Of a stretch of 64,000 nucleotides of DNA, positions 27,298-36,261 are shown piece by piece. Position numbers and translations under genes: made by a program. Under the pieces are notes generated by a model. That model saw only the letters and a list, made by a program, of their open reading frames with translations. It did not search any database and was not told the origin of the DNA. This DNA comes from Pedobacter sp. MC2016-14 (GTDB lineage Bacteria; Bacteroidota; Bacteroidia; Sphingobacteriales; Sphingobacteriaceae): NCBI RefSeq assembly GCF_020991475.1, contig NZ_JAJMPA010000002.1, positions 372,001 through 436,000 of the forward strand, read 5' to 3'. The stretch's first letter is position 1; every line of letters starts with the position of its first letter.

Positions 27298-28920
27298 ATG
27301 CGTGCATTACCATTTTTAGCCTTACCCCTTATCGTTTTAGGTATCAATAAGCCTGCCCATGCCCAGTATCCCGTGATACCCGAGGCCATGGAAAAAAAGG
27401 CAGACTCCTTACTTGAAAGCATTAAGCAACGTTCAGACCTTCAATTTTTAAAGGTCAAAGATGTTATAGATAGGGATGCTAAAAATGGTAAGCCTTTTAT
27501 TCCATGGGCTGCAAAGCCTGAAGATTTACCGCAATCCAAACTCCTGGCTTTTCCAGGTGCTGAAGGTGGTGGTGCATACAGTTACGGCGGTCGTGGTGGA
27601 AAAGTATTTGTGGTAACCAGCCTGGAAGATGAAGGTAAAGGTACCTTGCGTGAAGCATGTGAGCAGGGCGGTGCCCGCATCATAGTATTTAATGTCGCCG
27701 GAATTATCCGCTTAAAATCCCCTTTGATTATCAGGGCTCCATACATTACCATTGCCGGACAAACCGCTCCGGGTGATGGCGTTTGTGTTGCCGGAGAATC
27801 TGTATGGATCAATACCCATGATGTAGTGATCCGCTACATGCGTTTTCGCAGGGGCGCCACCGATGTAACCAGACGTGACGATGCCATTGGCGGTAATCCG
27901 GTTGGTAACATCATTATCGACCACGTTTCTGCAAGCTGGGGATTGGATGAAAACATGTCTATTTACAGGCATGTGTATGATCCAAAAGATGGCTCGAAAC
28001 CGGTAAAACTGCCTACTGTAAATGTAACCATTCAGAATTCTATTTTCTCTGAGGCTTTGGATACCTACAATCACGCTTTCGGAAGTACCATTGGAGGTTT
28101 AAACAGTACGTTTATGCGTAATTTATGGGCGTCCAACATCAGTCGTAATCCTTCTGTGGGTATGTACGGTGACTTTGGTTTTGTAAATAACGTGATTTTT
28201 AACTGGTGGAACCGAAGCGCTGATGGTGGTGATAATGCCTCCTTTTATAGTTTCATCAATAACTATTACAAACCAGGTCCTATTACGCCTGCAGGTGAAC
28301 CAATCTCTTATCGTATTTTAAAACCAGAATCGGGTAGAGACAAACGTTTTACGAACGAATTTGGTAAGGCATATATCACCGGAAACATTGTAGAAGGAAA
28401 TGAAAAGGTAACTAAAAACAATTGGGATGGAGGTGTTCAGCCTGAAAGTAAACGCGATAAACAAAAACTGCTGGATTCTATTCGTGTAAATAAGCCTTTG
28501 CCAATGGCAAAAGTTTCTGTTATGGATACAAAAAAGGCTTACGATTACGTACTTGCCAATGCCGGAGCTTGCTTGCCTTTAAGAGATGCGGTTGATAAGC
28601 GTATTGTAAACCAGGTGAAAACCGGGAAAATTGAACACGTTGAGGATGGTAAACTGCCTGCAAAACAGAATTATGTAAAACGCCGTTTGCCAGATGATTC
28701 CTATAAAAAAGGCATTATTTCGGATATTGCACAAGTGGGCGGCTACCCGGAATACAATGGAAAACCTTATGTAGATTCAGACAACGACGGTATTCCTGAT
28801 GCATGGGAAATTAAGAATGGCCTGAATCCCAAAGATGCAAGTGATGCGGCAAAAATCACCAAAAGTGGCTATGCCAATATAGAAGTCTATTTAAATAGCA
28901 TCGTACCTTCAAAAATTTAA
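27298..28920 (+). CDS. PL1-type pectate lyase, second of a tandem pair
   Basis: 540 residues with a signal peptide ending at AHAQ. It is collinear with the preceding lyase: the same PFIPWA lead-in, the FPGAEGGGAYSYGGRGG start of the beta-helix, the RRDDAIGG acidic cluster, IDHVSASWGLDENMS, and the same C-terminal DSDNDGIPDAWE calcium repeat. The two clearly arose by tandem duplication but have diverged over their whole length, most in the segment between about residues 380 and 450. This suggests different preferences for chain length or methylation rather than a recent copy. Followed after 12 bases by the next gene. Confidence 0.9.
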   Translation: MRALPFLALPLIVLGINKPAHAQYPVIPEAMEKKADSLLESIKQRSDLQFLKVKDVIDRDAKNGKPFIPWAAKPEDLPQSKLLAFPGAEGGGAYSYGGRGGKVFVVTSLEDEGKGTLREACEQGGARIIVFNVAGIIRLKSPLIIRAPYITIAGQTAPGDGVCVAGESVWINTHDVVIRYMRFRRGATDVTRRDDAIGGNPVGNIIIDHVSASWGLDENMSIYRHVYDPKDGSKPVKLPTVNVTIQNSIFSEALDTYNHAFGSTIGGLNSTFMRNLWASNISRNPSVGMYGDFGFVNNVIFNWWNRSADGGDNASFYSFINNYYKPGPITPAGEPISYRILKPESGRDKRFTNEFGKAYITGNIVEGNEKVTKNNWDGGVQPESKRDKQKLLDSIRVNKPLPMAKVSVMDTKKAYDYVLANAGACLPLRDAVDKRIVNQVKTGKIEHVEDGKLPAKQNYVKRRLPDDSYKKGIISDIAQVGGYPEYNGKPYVDSDNDGIPDAWEIKNGLNPKDASDAAKITKSGYANIEVYLNSIVPSKI

Positions 28921-28932
28921 GCCTGAAATTTA

Positions 28933-31900
28933 ATGGTGGTAAATAAAATCAAAATACTGCTTTTGTGGCTTGGCGTTTTACTTTGTATAAACGCCATACC
29001 TGTTTTTGCCCAAAAGAAAAAGGTGGTAGAACCGCCAAAACCAATTTTTAAAGCTAAGGATGGCAAACTTGCCTACACACCTGATGAGAAAGGTAACCGG
29101 ATTCCGGATTTTTCCTATTGCGGATACAAAGGTGGTGACGAGGCTATTCCGGCAGCTGTAGTAAAAGTAGTTGTTCCGCTAAAAACAGGGGATGCCACTT
29201 ACAGGATTCAGGCCGCTTTAAATTATGTAGCCACTTTGCCTAAAGGAAAAGACGGTTTAAGGGGAGCAGTCCTGCTTGAAAAAGGAAGCTATCAGGTTTC
29301 AGGCTCTTTAAAAATGAATGCTTCCGGTGTAGTATTGAGAGGTAGTGGTGCAGGGAAAGATGGCACCGTACTCTTTGCTGATGGCCTCGATAGGATGGGT
29401 GTCATCATCATTTCAGGGAAGGCTGATCAGTTGAAAGCTGAAGCCGTTGCCATTAAAGATACTTATGTTCCTGTCAATGCGTCAAAACTTACTGTAGCTA
29501 ATGCAAATGGCTTTAAAGTTGGAGACCAGATCAGTATTCACCGTCCCTCTACCGTAAACTGGATTGCCGACCTTAAAAATGAACATTTTGGCGGAGGCAT
29601 TACTTCTCTGGGCTGGAAAGCCGGACAGCGTGAAATTTACTGGGACAGGAAAGTCCTCAGTGTAAATGGTTCTGTACTCACGTTGGATGCGCCGTTAACT
29701 ACGGCTTTAGATACCACCTATGGCGGAGGAACCGTTCAAAAATATACCTGGAATGGCCGCATTCAGCAGTCCGGTGTAGAGAATATGAGCATCAAGTCTG
29801 ACTTTGATGCTAAAAACCCTAAAGACGAATACCACCGCTGGACTGGCATATCTTTACAAAATGTGCAGGATGCCTGGGTACGCCAGGTTGTATTTGAGCA
29901 CTTTGCAGGTTCTGTAGTCAATGTTCAGGAGAGTGCCAGCAGGATTACCGTAGAAGATTGTAAATCTTTAAATCCGGTTTCCGAAATTGGTGGCGAGCGT
30001 AGGTACACTTTTTTTACCGCTGGTCAGCAAACACTTTTTCAGCGTTTATATTCAGAATATGGTTACCACGATTTCGCAGTTGGCTTTTGTGCTCCAGGCC
30101 CTAATGCCTTTGTGCAATGTCAGGCTTACCTGCCTTACAGTTTTAGCGGCGCAACAGACAGTTGGGCGTCAGGTGTACTTTTTGACATTGTAAATGTAGA
30201 CGGACAGGCATTACGCTTTTCTAACCGTGCACAGGATGGTCAGGGTGCCGGATGGGCTGCTGCAAACAGTGTGTTTTGGCAATGTACCGCTGCTATCATA
30301 GAATGTGACCGTCCGCCAACTGCTCAAAACTGGGCCTTCGGCAGCTGGGCGCAATTTGCTGGTGAAGGGTACTGGGACATGTCTAATGAGCAAATTCAGC
30401 CCCGAAGTTTATATTATGCACAATTAAAAGACCGTCTGGGTGAGCAGGTAGATGCAAGGGCGATTTTGCTACCTGTAGAAACTGAAGCTTCCAGCAGCCC
30501 ACCCGTAGATGTTGCTCAAAAATTAACGCTGCTCTCTGTTAAACCTGCTATACAGCTGAGCGATTTCATTGACGAAGCAGCAACACGTAATCCACTTCCT
30601 TTGGCTGCAAATGGTATTAAAACCATAGACCAGGTTGGGGTTCCAAAAGTTAAACCCCTAACATTGGCGGGCACGATGTCCATTAAAGATGGTTTACTTT
30701 TAAGGGGAAATACCTTAATCACTGGAGACCGTCAAGAAGTGCCCTGGTGGAACGGTACGGCCAGGCCATATGGTGCAGGTAAAGCAAAGTCGCACATTAC
30801 GCGTTTTGTACCCGGTAAAACTGGTGCCGGACTAACTGATGATCTTGAGGATATTACCGATTCCATGCAAATGGGGACAGTAAAAATATTAGACCATAAT
30901 TATGGTTTATGGTACGACCGTCGCCGTGATGACCACGAACGCATCCGGAGAATGGATGGCGAAGTATGGCCACCATTTTACGAATTGCCATTTGCACGCA
31001 GCGGACAGGATAGAGCCTGGGATGGATTGAGTAAATATGACCTTTCTAAATATAACCTCTGGTACTGGGACCGCCTTAAACAATTTGCAAACCTTGCAGA
31101 TCAAAAAGGATTGGTACTCATTCACCAAAATTATTTTCAGCACAACATCATAGAAGCCGGGGCACATTACGCCGACTTCCCATGGCGTTCTGCCAACAAT
31201 ATTAATACAACTGGTTTTCCGGAACCTGTTCCCTATGCAGGTGATAAACGGATCTTCATGGCAGAGCAGTTTTACGATGTTAGCAACCCTGCACGCCGTG
31301 CCCTGCACCGCGCTTATATCCGTAAATGCCTGGACAATTTTTCAAACAACAATGGTGTCATCCAATTAATTGGTGCCGAATTTACCGGCCCGCTTCATTT
31401 TGTTCAGTTTTGGATAGATGTGATTAAAGAATGGGAAAATGAAACAGGTAAACATCCGGTTATTGGATTGAGCGTAACGAAAGATGTACAGGATCAAATC
31501 CTCGCAGATAAAGAGAGGGCCTCTGTAATTGACCTCATTGACATCCGATATTGGCATTACCAGGCAGATGGCTCTGCTTACGCGCCAAAAGGCGGTCAAA
31601 ATCTTGCGCCACGCCAACATGCACGTTTACTAAAACCTAAAAAGACTTCTTTTGAGCAGGTGTACCGTGCCGTGTCAGAATATAGAAGCCGGTTTCCTGA
31701 AAAAGCCGTGTTGTATAATGGCGACAATTACGATGCCTATGGTTGGGCGGTATTTATGGCTGGAGGTTCTTTGCCTGATATTTCAACTTTTAACAGCGCA
31801 TTGGCAAAAGTAGCGTCCGCATTAAAATCTTTTGAACTAAAAGGCAAACCTGCAGGGCAATACGCAAGGGCAGAAGAAGGCAAAACCTATGTCATTTACA

Positions 31901-32079
31901 ATACAACTGACGTAGCCGTTAGTTTAGACCTCACAAAAGTCTCCGGCAATTTTAAAGTACAAAGGTTAAATACTCGTACCGGAGCCTTTAGCAATGAAGA
32001 ACGAATCAAAGGTGGTTCAGAATCGAAATTTAAAAAATTATCTTCAGGTGATGAAATGATCTTCATCCATAAAATTTAA
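28933..32079 (+). CDS. Exported beta-helix protein with DUF4955-like and DUF6298-like regions
   Basis: 1048 residues, signal peptide ending near residue 27 (VFAQ). The N-terminal half (about 85-520) is a pectate-lyase-superfamily beta-helix: DATYRIQAALNYVATLP, then GVVLRGSG, then coils with QNVQDAWVRQVVFEHF. The C-terminal half (about 610-960) is a separate domain of TIM-barrel character matching DUF6298 in general appearance (NLWYWDRLKQFANLADQKG, GVIQLIGAEFTGP), followed by a small beta-sandwich resembling the C-terminal domain of clan GH-A enzymes. Such two-part proteins recur in Bacteroidota pectin loci without assigned activity. The candidate acidic residue in IGAEFTGP could be catalytic. 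It lies between the lyases and GH140. Confidence 0.72.
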   Translation: MVVNKIKILLLWLGVLLCINAIPVFAQKKKVVEPPKPIFKAKDGKLAYTPDEKGNRIPDFSYCGYKGGDEAIPAAVVKVVVPLKTGDATYRIQAALNYVATLPKGKDGLRGAVLLEKGSYQVSGSLKMNASGVVLRGSGAGKDGTVLFADGLDRMGVIIISGKADQLKAEAVAIKDTYVPVNASKLTVANANGFKVGDQISIHRPSTVNWIADLKNEHFGGGITSLGWKAGQREIYWDRKVLSVNGSVLTLDAPLTTALDTTYGGGTVQKYTWNGRIQQSGVENMSIKSDFDAKNPKDEYHRWTGISLQNVQDAWVRQVVFEHFAGSVVNVQESASRITVEDCKSLNPVSEIGGERRYTFFTAGQQTLFQRLYSEYGYHDFAVGFCAPGPNAFVQCQAYLPYSFSGATDSWASGVLFDIVNVDGQALRFSNRAQDGQGAGWAAANSVFWQCTAAIIECDRPPTAQNWAFGSWAQFAGEGYWDMSNEQIQPRSLYYAQLKDRLGEQVDARAILLPVETEASSSPPVDVAQKLTLLSVKPAIQLSDFIDEAATRNPLPLAANGIKTIDQVGVPKVKPLTLAGTMSIKDGLLLRGNTLITGDRQEVPWWNGTARPYGAGKAKSHITRFVPGKTGAGLTDDLEDITDSMQMGTVKILDHNYGLWYDRRRDDHERIRRMDGEVWPPFYELPFARSGQDRAWDGLSKYDLSKYNLWYWDRLKQFANLADQKGLVLIHQNYFQHNIIEAGAHYADFPWRSANNINTTGFPEPVPYAGDKRIFMAEQFYDVSNPARRALHRAYIRKCLDNFSNNNGVIQLIGAEFTGPLHFVQFWIDVIKEWENETGKHPVIGLSVTKDVQDQILADKERASVIDLIDIRYWHYQADGSAYAPKGGQNLAPRQHARLLKPKKTSFEQVYRAVSEYRSRFPEKAVLYNGDNYDAYGWAVFMAGGSLPDISTFNSALAKVASALKSFELKGKPAGQYARAEEGKTYVIYNTTDVAVSLDLTKVSGNFKVQRLNTRTGAFSNEERIKGGSESKFKKLSSGDEMIFIHKI

Positions 32080-32084
32080 AAACA

Positions 32085-33482
32085 ATGTACAACAGGATTC
32101 TTTTATTTGTAATCATCTCCATGGCCATACTTAGCTGTACGGCCAAAAAAGAAGTATCGGGTCTGCAAGACTTAAAAGTTTCTGCAAATGGCAGGTATTT
32201 GATGACGGCTGATGGCGAACCTTTTTTCTGGTTAGGCGATACTGGCTGGTTATTGTTCAATAAAACCACTCGGGAAGAAGCCAATCAATATTTAGAAGAC
32301 CGAAAAAATAAAGGCTTCAATGTGATACAGGTTATGGTACTGCATACCGTACCATCTGTAAATGTATATGGTGATTCATCCATCAGGAATAGCGATGTGT
32401 CCATGCCCGATACGACTAAAGGAAGCCTGTACTCGGACTCTGTGCAATATGATTTTTGGGATCATGTAGATTACATCGTAGATAAAGCTGCGGAAAAAGG
32501 ATTGTACATGGCTATGGTGCCTGTTTGGGGTACAAACGTTAAAGATGGAAAAGTAAGCCCTGCACAAGCAGAAAAGTATGCTGTTTTTCTTGCCGAAAGG
32601 TATAAAAATCGTAAGAACATCATTTGGCTAAATGGTGGCGACATTAGAGGTACAGAAGGGATGGAAGTTTGGAATACGATCGGAAGCACCATTAAGAAAA
32701 ATGATCCCGGTCACCTGATGACATTCCACCCAAGGGGGAGGACAAGTTCTACAGACTGGTTTCACAACAGCAGCTGGTTGGATTTTAACATGGCCCAGTC
32801 TGGTCACCGTCGTTACGATCAGGACACTACCGCTAAAGAAAAGTGGCACCATGGCGAAGACAACTGGAAGTTCATCGAAGCAGATTATAAATTAACGCCT
32901 GTTAAACCCGCAATTGACGGCGAACCATCTTACGAAGGGATTCCACAAGGATTACACGATACCACAGAGGTACGCTGGAATGACAACGATGTGAGAAGAT
33001 ATGGCTATTGGTCAGTATTTGCAGGCGGATTTGGTTACACCTATGGAGACAATGCGGTGATGCAAATGTACCACAAAGGTGATAAAAAGAGCTCATACGG
33101 GCCCAAAGAGACCTGGGATGTTGCGTTAAATGCAAAAGGTGCGGGACAAATGATTCATTTAAAAACCCTGATGCTGTCGCGCCCGTATTTTGAGCGTGTG
33201 CCAGACCAGTCGATAATTGCGGGTACCAATGGCGAAAAATACAACAGGTTAATCGCCACAAGAGGCAAAGACTACCTCTTCATCTATACTTATACAGGCA
33301 GGAATATCAGTCTGAACATGGGTAAAATTGAAGGAGAAAAAGTTAAAGCATCCTGGTTTAATCCAAGAGACGGCAAAATTACAGCAGCTGGAGAAATAGA
33401 CAACAAAGGAACACACGATTTCGATCCTCCGGGAACAGAACAAAATGGTAACGACTGGGTGTTGATCCTGGATAAAATATAG
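32085..33482 (+). CDS. GH140-type glycosidase (apiosidase-like, DUF4038)
   Basis: 465 residues, lipoprotein signal with C18 (LSC), so probably surface- or membrane-anchored. The DUF4038 TIM barrel starts at FFWLGDTGWLLFNKTTREEANQYL and ends before a beta-sandwich domain (about 380-465). D186 in NGGDIRG and E280 in DGEPSYE are at the places of the acid/base and nucleophile of the family. The founding member (BT1012 of Bacteroides thetaiotaomicron) releases D-apiose attached to galacturonic acid in rhamnogalacturonan II. The family also has uncharacterised branches in loci for other pectins, so apiose release here is likely but not certain. Starts 5 bases after the preceding stop. Confidence 0.83.
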   Translation: MYNRILLFVIISMAILSCTAKKEVSGLQDLKVSANGRYLMTADGEPFFWLGDTGWLLFNKTTREEANQYLEDRKNKGFNVIQVMVLHTVPSVNVYGDSSIRNSDVSMPDTTKGSLYSDSVQYDFWDHVDYIVDKAAEKGLYMAMVPVWGTNVKDGKVSPAQAEKYAVFLAERYKNRKNIIWLNGGDIRGTEGMEVWNTIGSTIKKNDPGHLMTFHPRGRTSSTDWFHNSSWLDFNMAQSGHRRYDQDTTAKEKWHHGEDNWKFIEADYKLTPVKPAIDGEPSYEGIPQGLHDTTEVRWNDNDVRRYGYWSVFAGGFGYTYGDNAVMQMYHKGDKKSSYGPKETWDVALNAKGAGQMIHLKTLMLSRPYFERVPDQSIIAGTNGEKYNRLIATRGKDYLFIYTYTGRNISLNMGKIEGEKVKASWFNPRDGKITAAGEIDNKGTHDFDPPGTEQNGNDWVLILDKI

Positions 33483-33491
33483 GCTACAGCT

Positions 33492-34412
33492 ATGAACTTA
33501 AAAAGATCACGTTCTGTAATTTACCTCGGCTGTTTGGTATTGCTGTTTTTTAGCTCATGTGCTAAAAAGGGCTATGTATTTACCTCATTTCACGAACCTG
33601 CCAATGAAGGTTTGCGTTTGATGTACAGTAACGATGCCTATAAATGGACAGATCTGGGAAAAACCTTTTTAAAGCCGGAGATCGGTCAGCAGAAAGTGAT
33701 GCGCGATCCATCTATGGTTCAGGGGCCAGATGGTGTTTTTCATTTGGTATGGACCTGTAGCTGGAAAGGCGACAAAGGTTTTGGCTATGCGAGTTCTAAA
33801 GACCTGATCCATTGGTCGCCACAGCAATTTATACCCGTAATGGAGCATGAGCCTACCACGGTAAATGTTTGGGCCCCAGAACTATTTTACGATGCGGACC
33901 TGAAACAATACATCATCATCTGGGCCTCTACAGTGCCCTTCCGTTTTGAAAAAGGTGTAGAAGAGGAAGACAATAACCACAGGATGTATGCGGTAACTAC
34001 CAAGGATTTTAAAACCTTTAGCAAGGCACAGCTTTTTCTTGATCCCGGGTTTAGCGTCATCGATGCTGTAATCCTAAAAAAAGCGAAGGACGATTATGTA
34101 CTGGTGTTGAAAGACAATACCCGTCCAAACAGGAATATAAAGGTTGCTTTCGGCAACAAGGCGTTAGGCCCATATACTGGAGTTTCTGCACCATTTTCGG
34201 GTAAACTTACCGAAGGCCCAACTGTAGTTAAAGCTGGAAAAGATTGGCTGATTTATTATGATGCCTATGGTGAAAAGCGTTATGCCGCCATGAAAACAAG
34301 AGATTTTAAAACTTTTACCGACGTTTCTTCAGAGACGGTTATACCCGAAGGGCATAAACATGGTACCATAGTAAAAGTTAAAAGAAGTGTGATTAAAGAG
34401 CTTATTAAATGA
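33492..34412 (+). CDS. GH43-like five-bladed beta-propeller lipoprotein
   Basis: 306 residues, lipobox FSSC (C23). Short five-bladed propeller with a pattern common to a GH43/clan GH-F branch: MRDPSMVQGPDGVFHLVWT, WAPELFYD, then AVILKKAKDDYVLVLKDN and LTEGPTVVKAG, where the Glu of TEGP is the expected general acid. GH43 enzymes hydrolyse arabinofuranosides, xylosides or galactosides. Members of this short type are found beside galactan and pectin enzymes and may be beta-galactosidases or arabinofuranosidases; specificity is open. Its stop and the next start overlap in ATGA, showing translational coupling. Confidence 0.78.
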   Translation: MNLKRSRSVIYLGCLVLLFFSSCAKKGYVFTSFHEPANEGLRLMYSNDAYKWTDLGKTFLKPEIGQQKVMRDPSMVQGPDGVFHLVWTCSWKGDKGFGYASSKDLIHWSPQQFIPVMEHEPTTVNVWAPELFYDADLKQYIIIWASTVPFRFEKGVEEEDNNHRMYAVTTKDFKTFSKAQLFLDPGFSVIDAVILKKAKDDYVLVLKDNTRPNRNIKVAFGNKALGPYTGVSAPFSGKLTEGPTVVKAGKDWLIYYDAYGEKRYAAMKTRDFKTFTDVSSETVIPEGHKHGTIVKVKRSVIKELIK

Positions 34413-36250
34413 AGATACTAAAGATTTGTATAGTACCTCTGCTGGCCGTATGGGTACAAACTACACAAGCACAGGATACCGTACGTTACACTGGTACTAC
34501 CATTGTAAATGCCGACTACCATCACGGTCAGCTTGCCCCGGCGGTGGGTGTTCACAACATTCAGGTATTTCGTGCCAACAGGGAGCATCCTGAATTGGCC
34601 GATGGATTGAATTGGACATATAACCATGCGCCTATGCTGGCCTATTGGAACAATACTTTCTACCTGGAGTACTTAAGTGATCCTGTTGGTGAACATATTC
34701 CGCCAAGCAGAACTTTACTTCAGACATCTAAAGACGGTTACAACTGGTCTAAACCAGCCATCATTTTTCCGCCCTATAAAATTCCTGACGGATGGAAAAA
34801 GGAAGGTGTAGAAGGAGTTGCTAAAGATTTATATGCTACGATGCACCAGCGCGTAGGATTTTTTGTTTCCAAAGCAGGCCGTTTATTCGCACTGGCTTAT
34901 TACGGAATAGCCATGGATAAAACCGACGATCCTAACGATGGAAAGGGAATAGGACGTGTGATCAGAGAGCTAAAAAAAGATGGCACTTACGGAGCTATCT
35001 ATTTTTTAAGGCCCAATTCAAGCTGGGACATGAAGCATGCCGAATACCCATTTTATACGAAAAGTAAAGACAAGGGATTTGTGGCTGCTTGTAATGAAAT
35101 TTTGGCCAGTCCGCTGATGATGCAGCAAATGGTGGAAGAATCTGACCGCAATGATCCTTTAATTCCATTAAACAGACCCGTAAAAGCATTTAGCTATTAC
35201 CATTTAAACGATGGCAGGGTGGTTGGTTTATGGAAACACGCCCTAACCTCTATTAGTAAAGATGGTGGTAAAAATTGGGACTACAGTCCATTAAGGGCTC
35301 CTGGATTTGTGAACAGCAATGCTAAAATCTGGGGTCAGAAAACCTCGGATGGACGTTTTGCAACGGTATACAATCCTTCGGAGTTTCGCTGGCCATTAGC
35401 TGTTTCTACCAGTGATGATGGCCTGAATTATAAAGACCTTTTACTGGTTAACGGAGAAATTTCGCAAATGCGTTACGGTGGTAATTACAAATCTTACGGT
35501 CCGCAATACATCAGGGGTATTCCTGAAACAGATGGTAAACCTGCAGATGGAAACATGTGGCTTACCTACAGCATGAACAAAGAGGACATTTGGGTAGCTA
35601 AAGTACCGGTGCCAGTTACCGTTAAAATTGCGGGGCAGGCAAATGAGGTATTCAATAGCCTCCCTGCAGGGGAAGAACTAAAATTATGGAATACTTTTAG
35701 TCCGCTTTGGGCCTCTGTAAAAATAGAACAGGCAGCAGACGGTACAAAAGCATTGACTTTACGTGATAAAGACCCTTATGATTTTGCCAAAGCAGAAAGG
35801 GTGGTTCCGGCAGCAAGAAAACTAATCGCTGAGTTTATCGTAATTCCTGCTCAAAACAATACAGGCTCATTGCAGGTAGAATTTCAGGACGCCAAGGGAA
35901 CAGCTGCCGCAAGGTTGATTTTTGGTGCCGATGGAGAGCTGAGGGCGAAGGTAGGCTACCGAGATTCTGGAATCATGAAATATGAAGCTGGAAAAACCTA
36001 TAACATTAAGGTTGAACTAGACATGAACAAAAGAATGTACAACCTTAATATAAATGGTGAAGACAAAGGACCAAGATTGATGTTTGTTCCAGTTTCTGCT
36101 TTTGAAAGGGTGGTATTCAGAACGGGAGATTTGCGTCGTTTTCCTGACGTAGATACGCCTACAGATCAAAACTTTGATTTAAAAGATCCGGGAACGCCAG
36201 TTAAAGAGGCCATTTATTATATCAAATCGCTCAAAACACGGACCTTTTAA
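34409..36250 (+). CDS. Exported sialidase-like beta-propeller with C-terminal jelly-roll, activity unknown
   Basis: 613 residues, signal peptide ending near residue 21 (TTQA). The propeller (about 45-410) has Asp-box-like turns: SKDGYNWSKPAI, SKDGGKNWDYSP and SDDGLNYKDLL. The C-terminal part (about 415-613) is a concanavalin/LamG-like sandwich (LIAEFIVIPAQ, YNIKVELDMNKRMYNLNING). Databases usually label such proteins exo-alpha-sialidase, but I see no convincing arginine triad and the substrate in this operon is plant pectin. Glycosidase, rhamnosyl-glucuronate-cleaving enzyme or another hydrolase or lyase activity is possible. Coupled to the GH43-like gene by a 4-base overlap, and followed after 11 bases by the SGNH esterase. 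Confidence 0.6.
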   Translation: MKILKICIVPLLAVWVQTTQAQDTVRYTGTTIVNADYHHGQLAPAVGVHNIQVFRANREHPELADGLNWTYNHAPMLAYWNNTFYLEYLSDPVGEHIPPSRTLLQTSKDGYNWSKPAIIFPPYKIPDGWKKEGVEGVAKDLYATMHQRVGFFVSKAGRLFALAYYGIAMDKTDDPNDGKGIGRVIRELKKDGTYGAIYFLRPNSSWDMKHAEYPFYTKSKDKGFVAACNEILASPLMMQQMVEESDRNDPLIPLNRPVKAFSYYHLNDGRVVGLWKHALTSISKDGGKNWDYSPLRAPGFVNSNAKIWGQKTSDGRFATVYNPSEFRWPLAVSTSDDGLNYKDLLLVNGEISQMRYGGNYKSYGPQYIRGIPETDGKPADGNMWLTYSMNKEDIWVAKVPVPVTVKIAGQANEVFNSLPAGEELKLWNTFSPLWASVKIEQAADGTKALTLRDKDPYDFAKAERVVPAARKLIAEFIVIPAQNNTGSLQVEFQDAKGTAAARLIFGADGELRAKVGYRDSGIMKYEAGKTYNIKVELDMNKRMYNLNINGEDKGPRLMFVPVSAFERVVFRTGDLRRFPDVDTPTDQNFDLKDPGTPVKEAIYYIKSLKTRTF

Positions 36251-36261
36251 TTTGTATTGGA

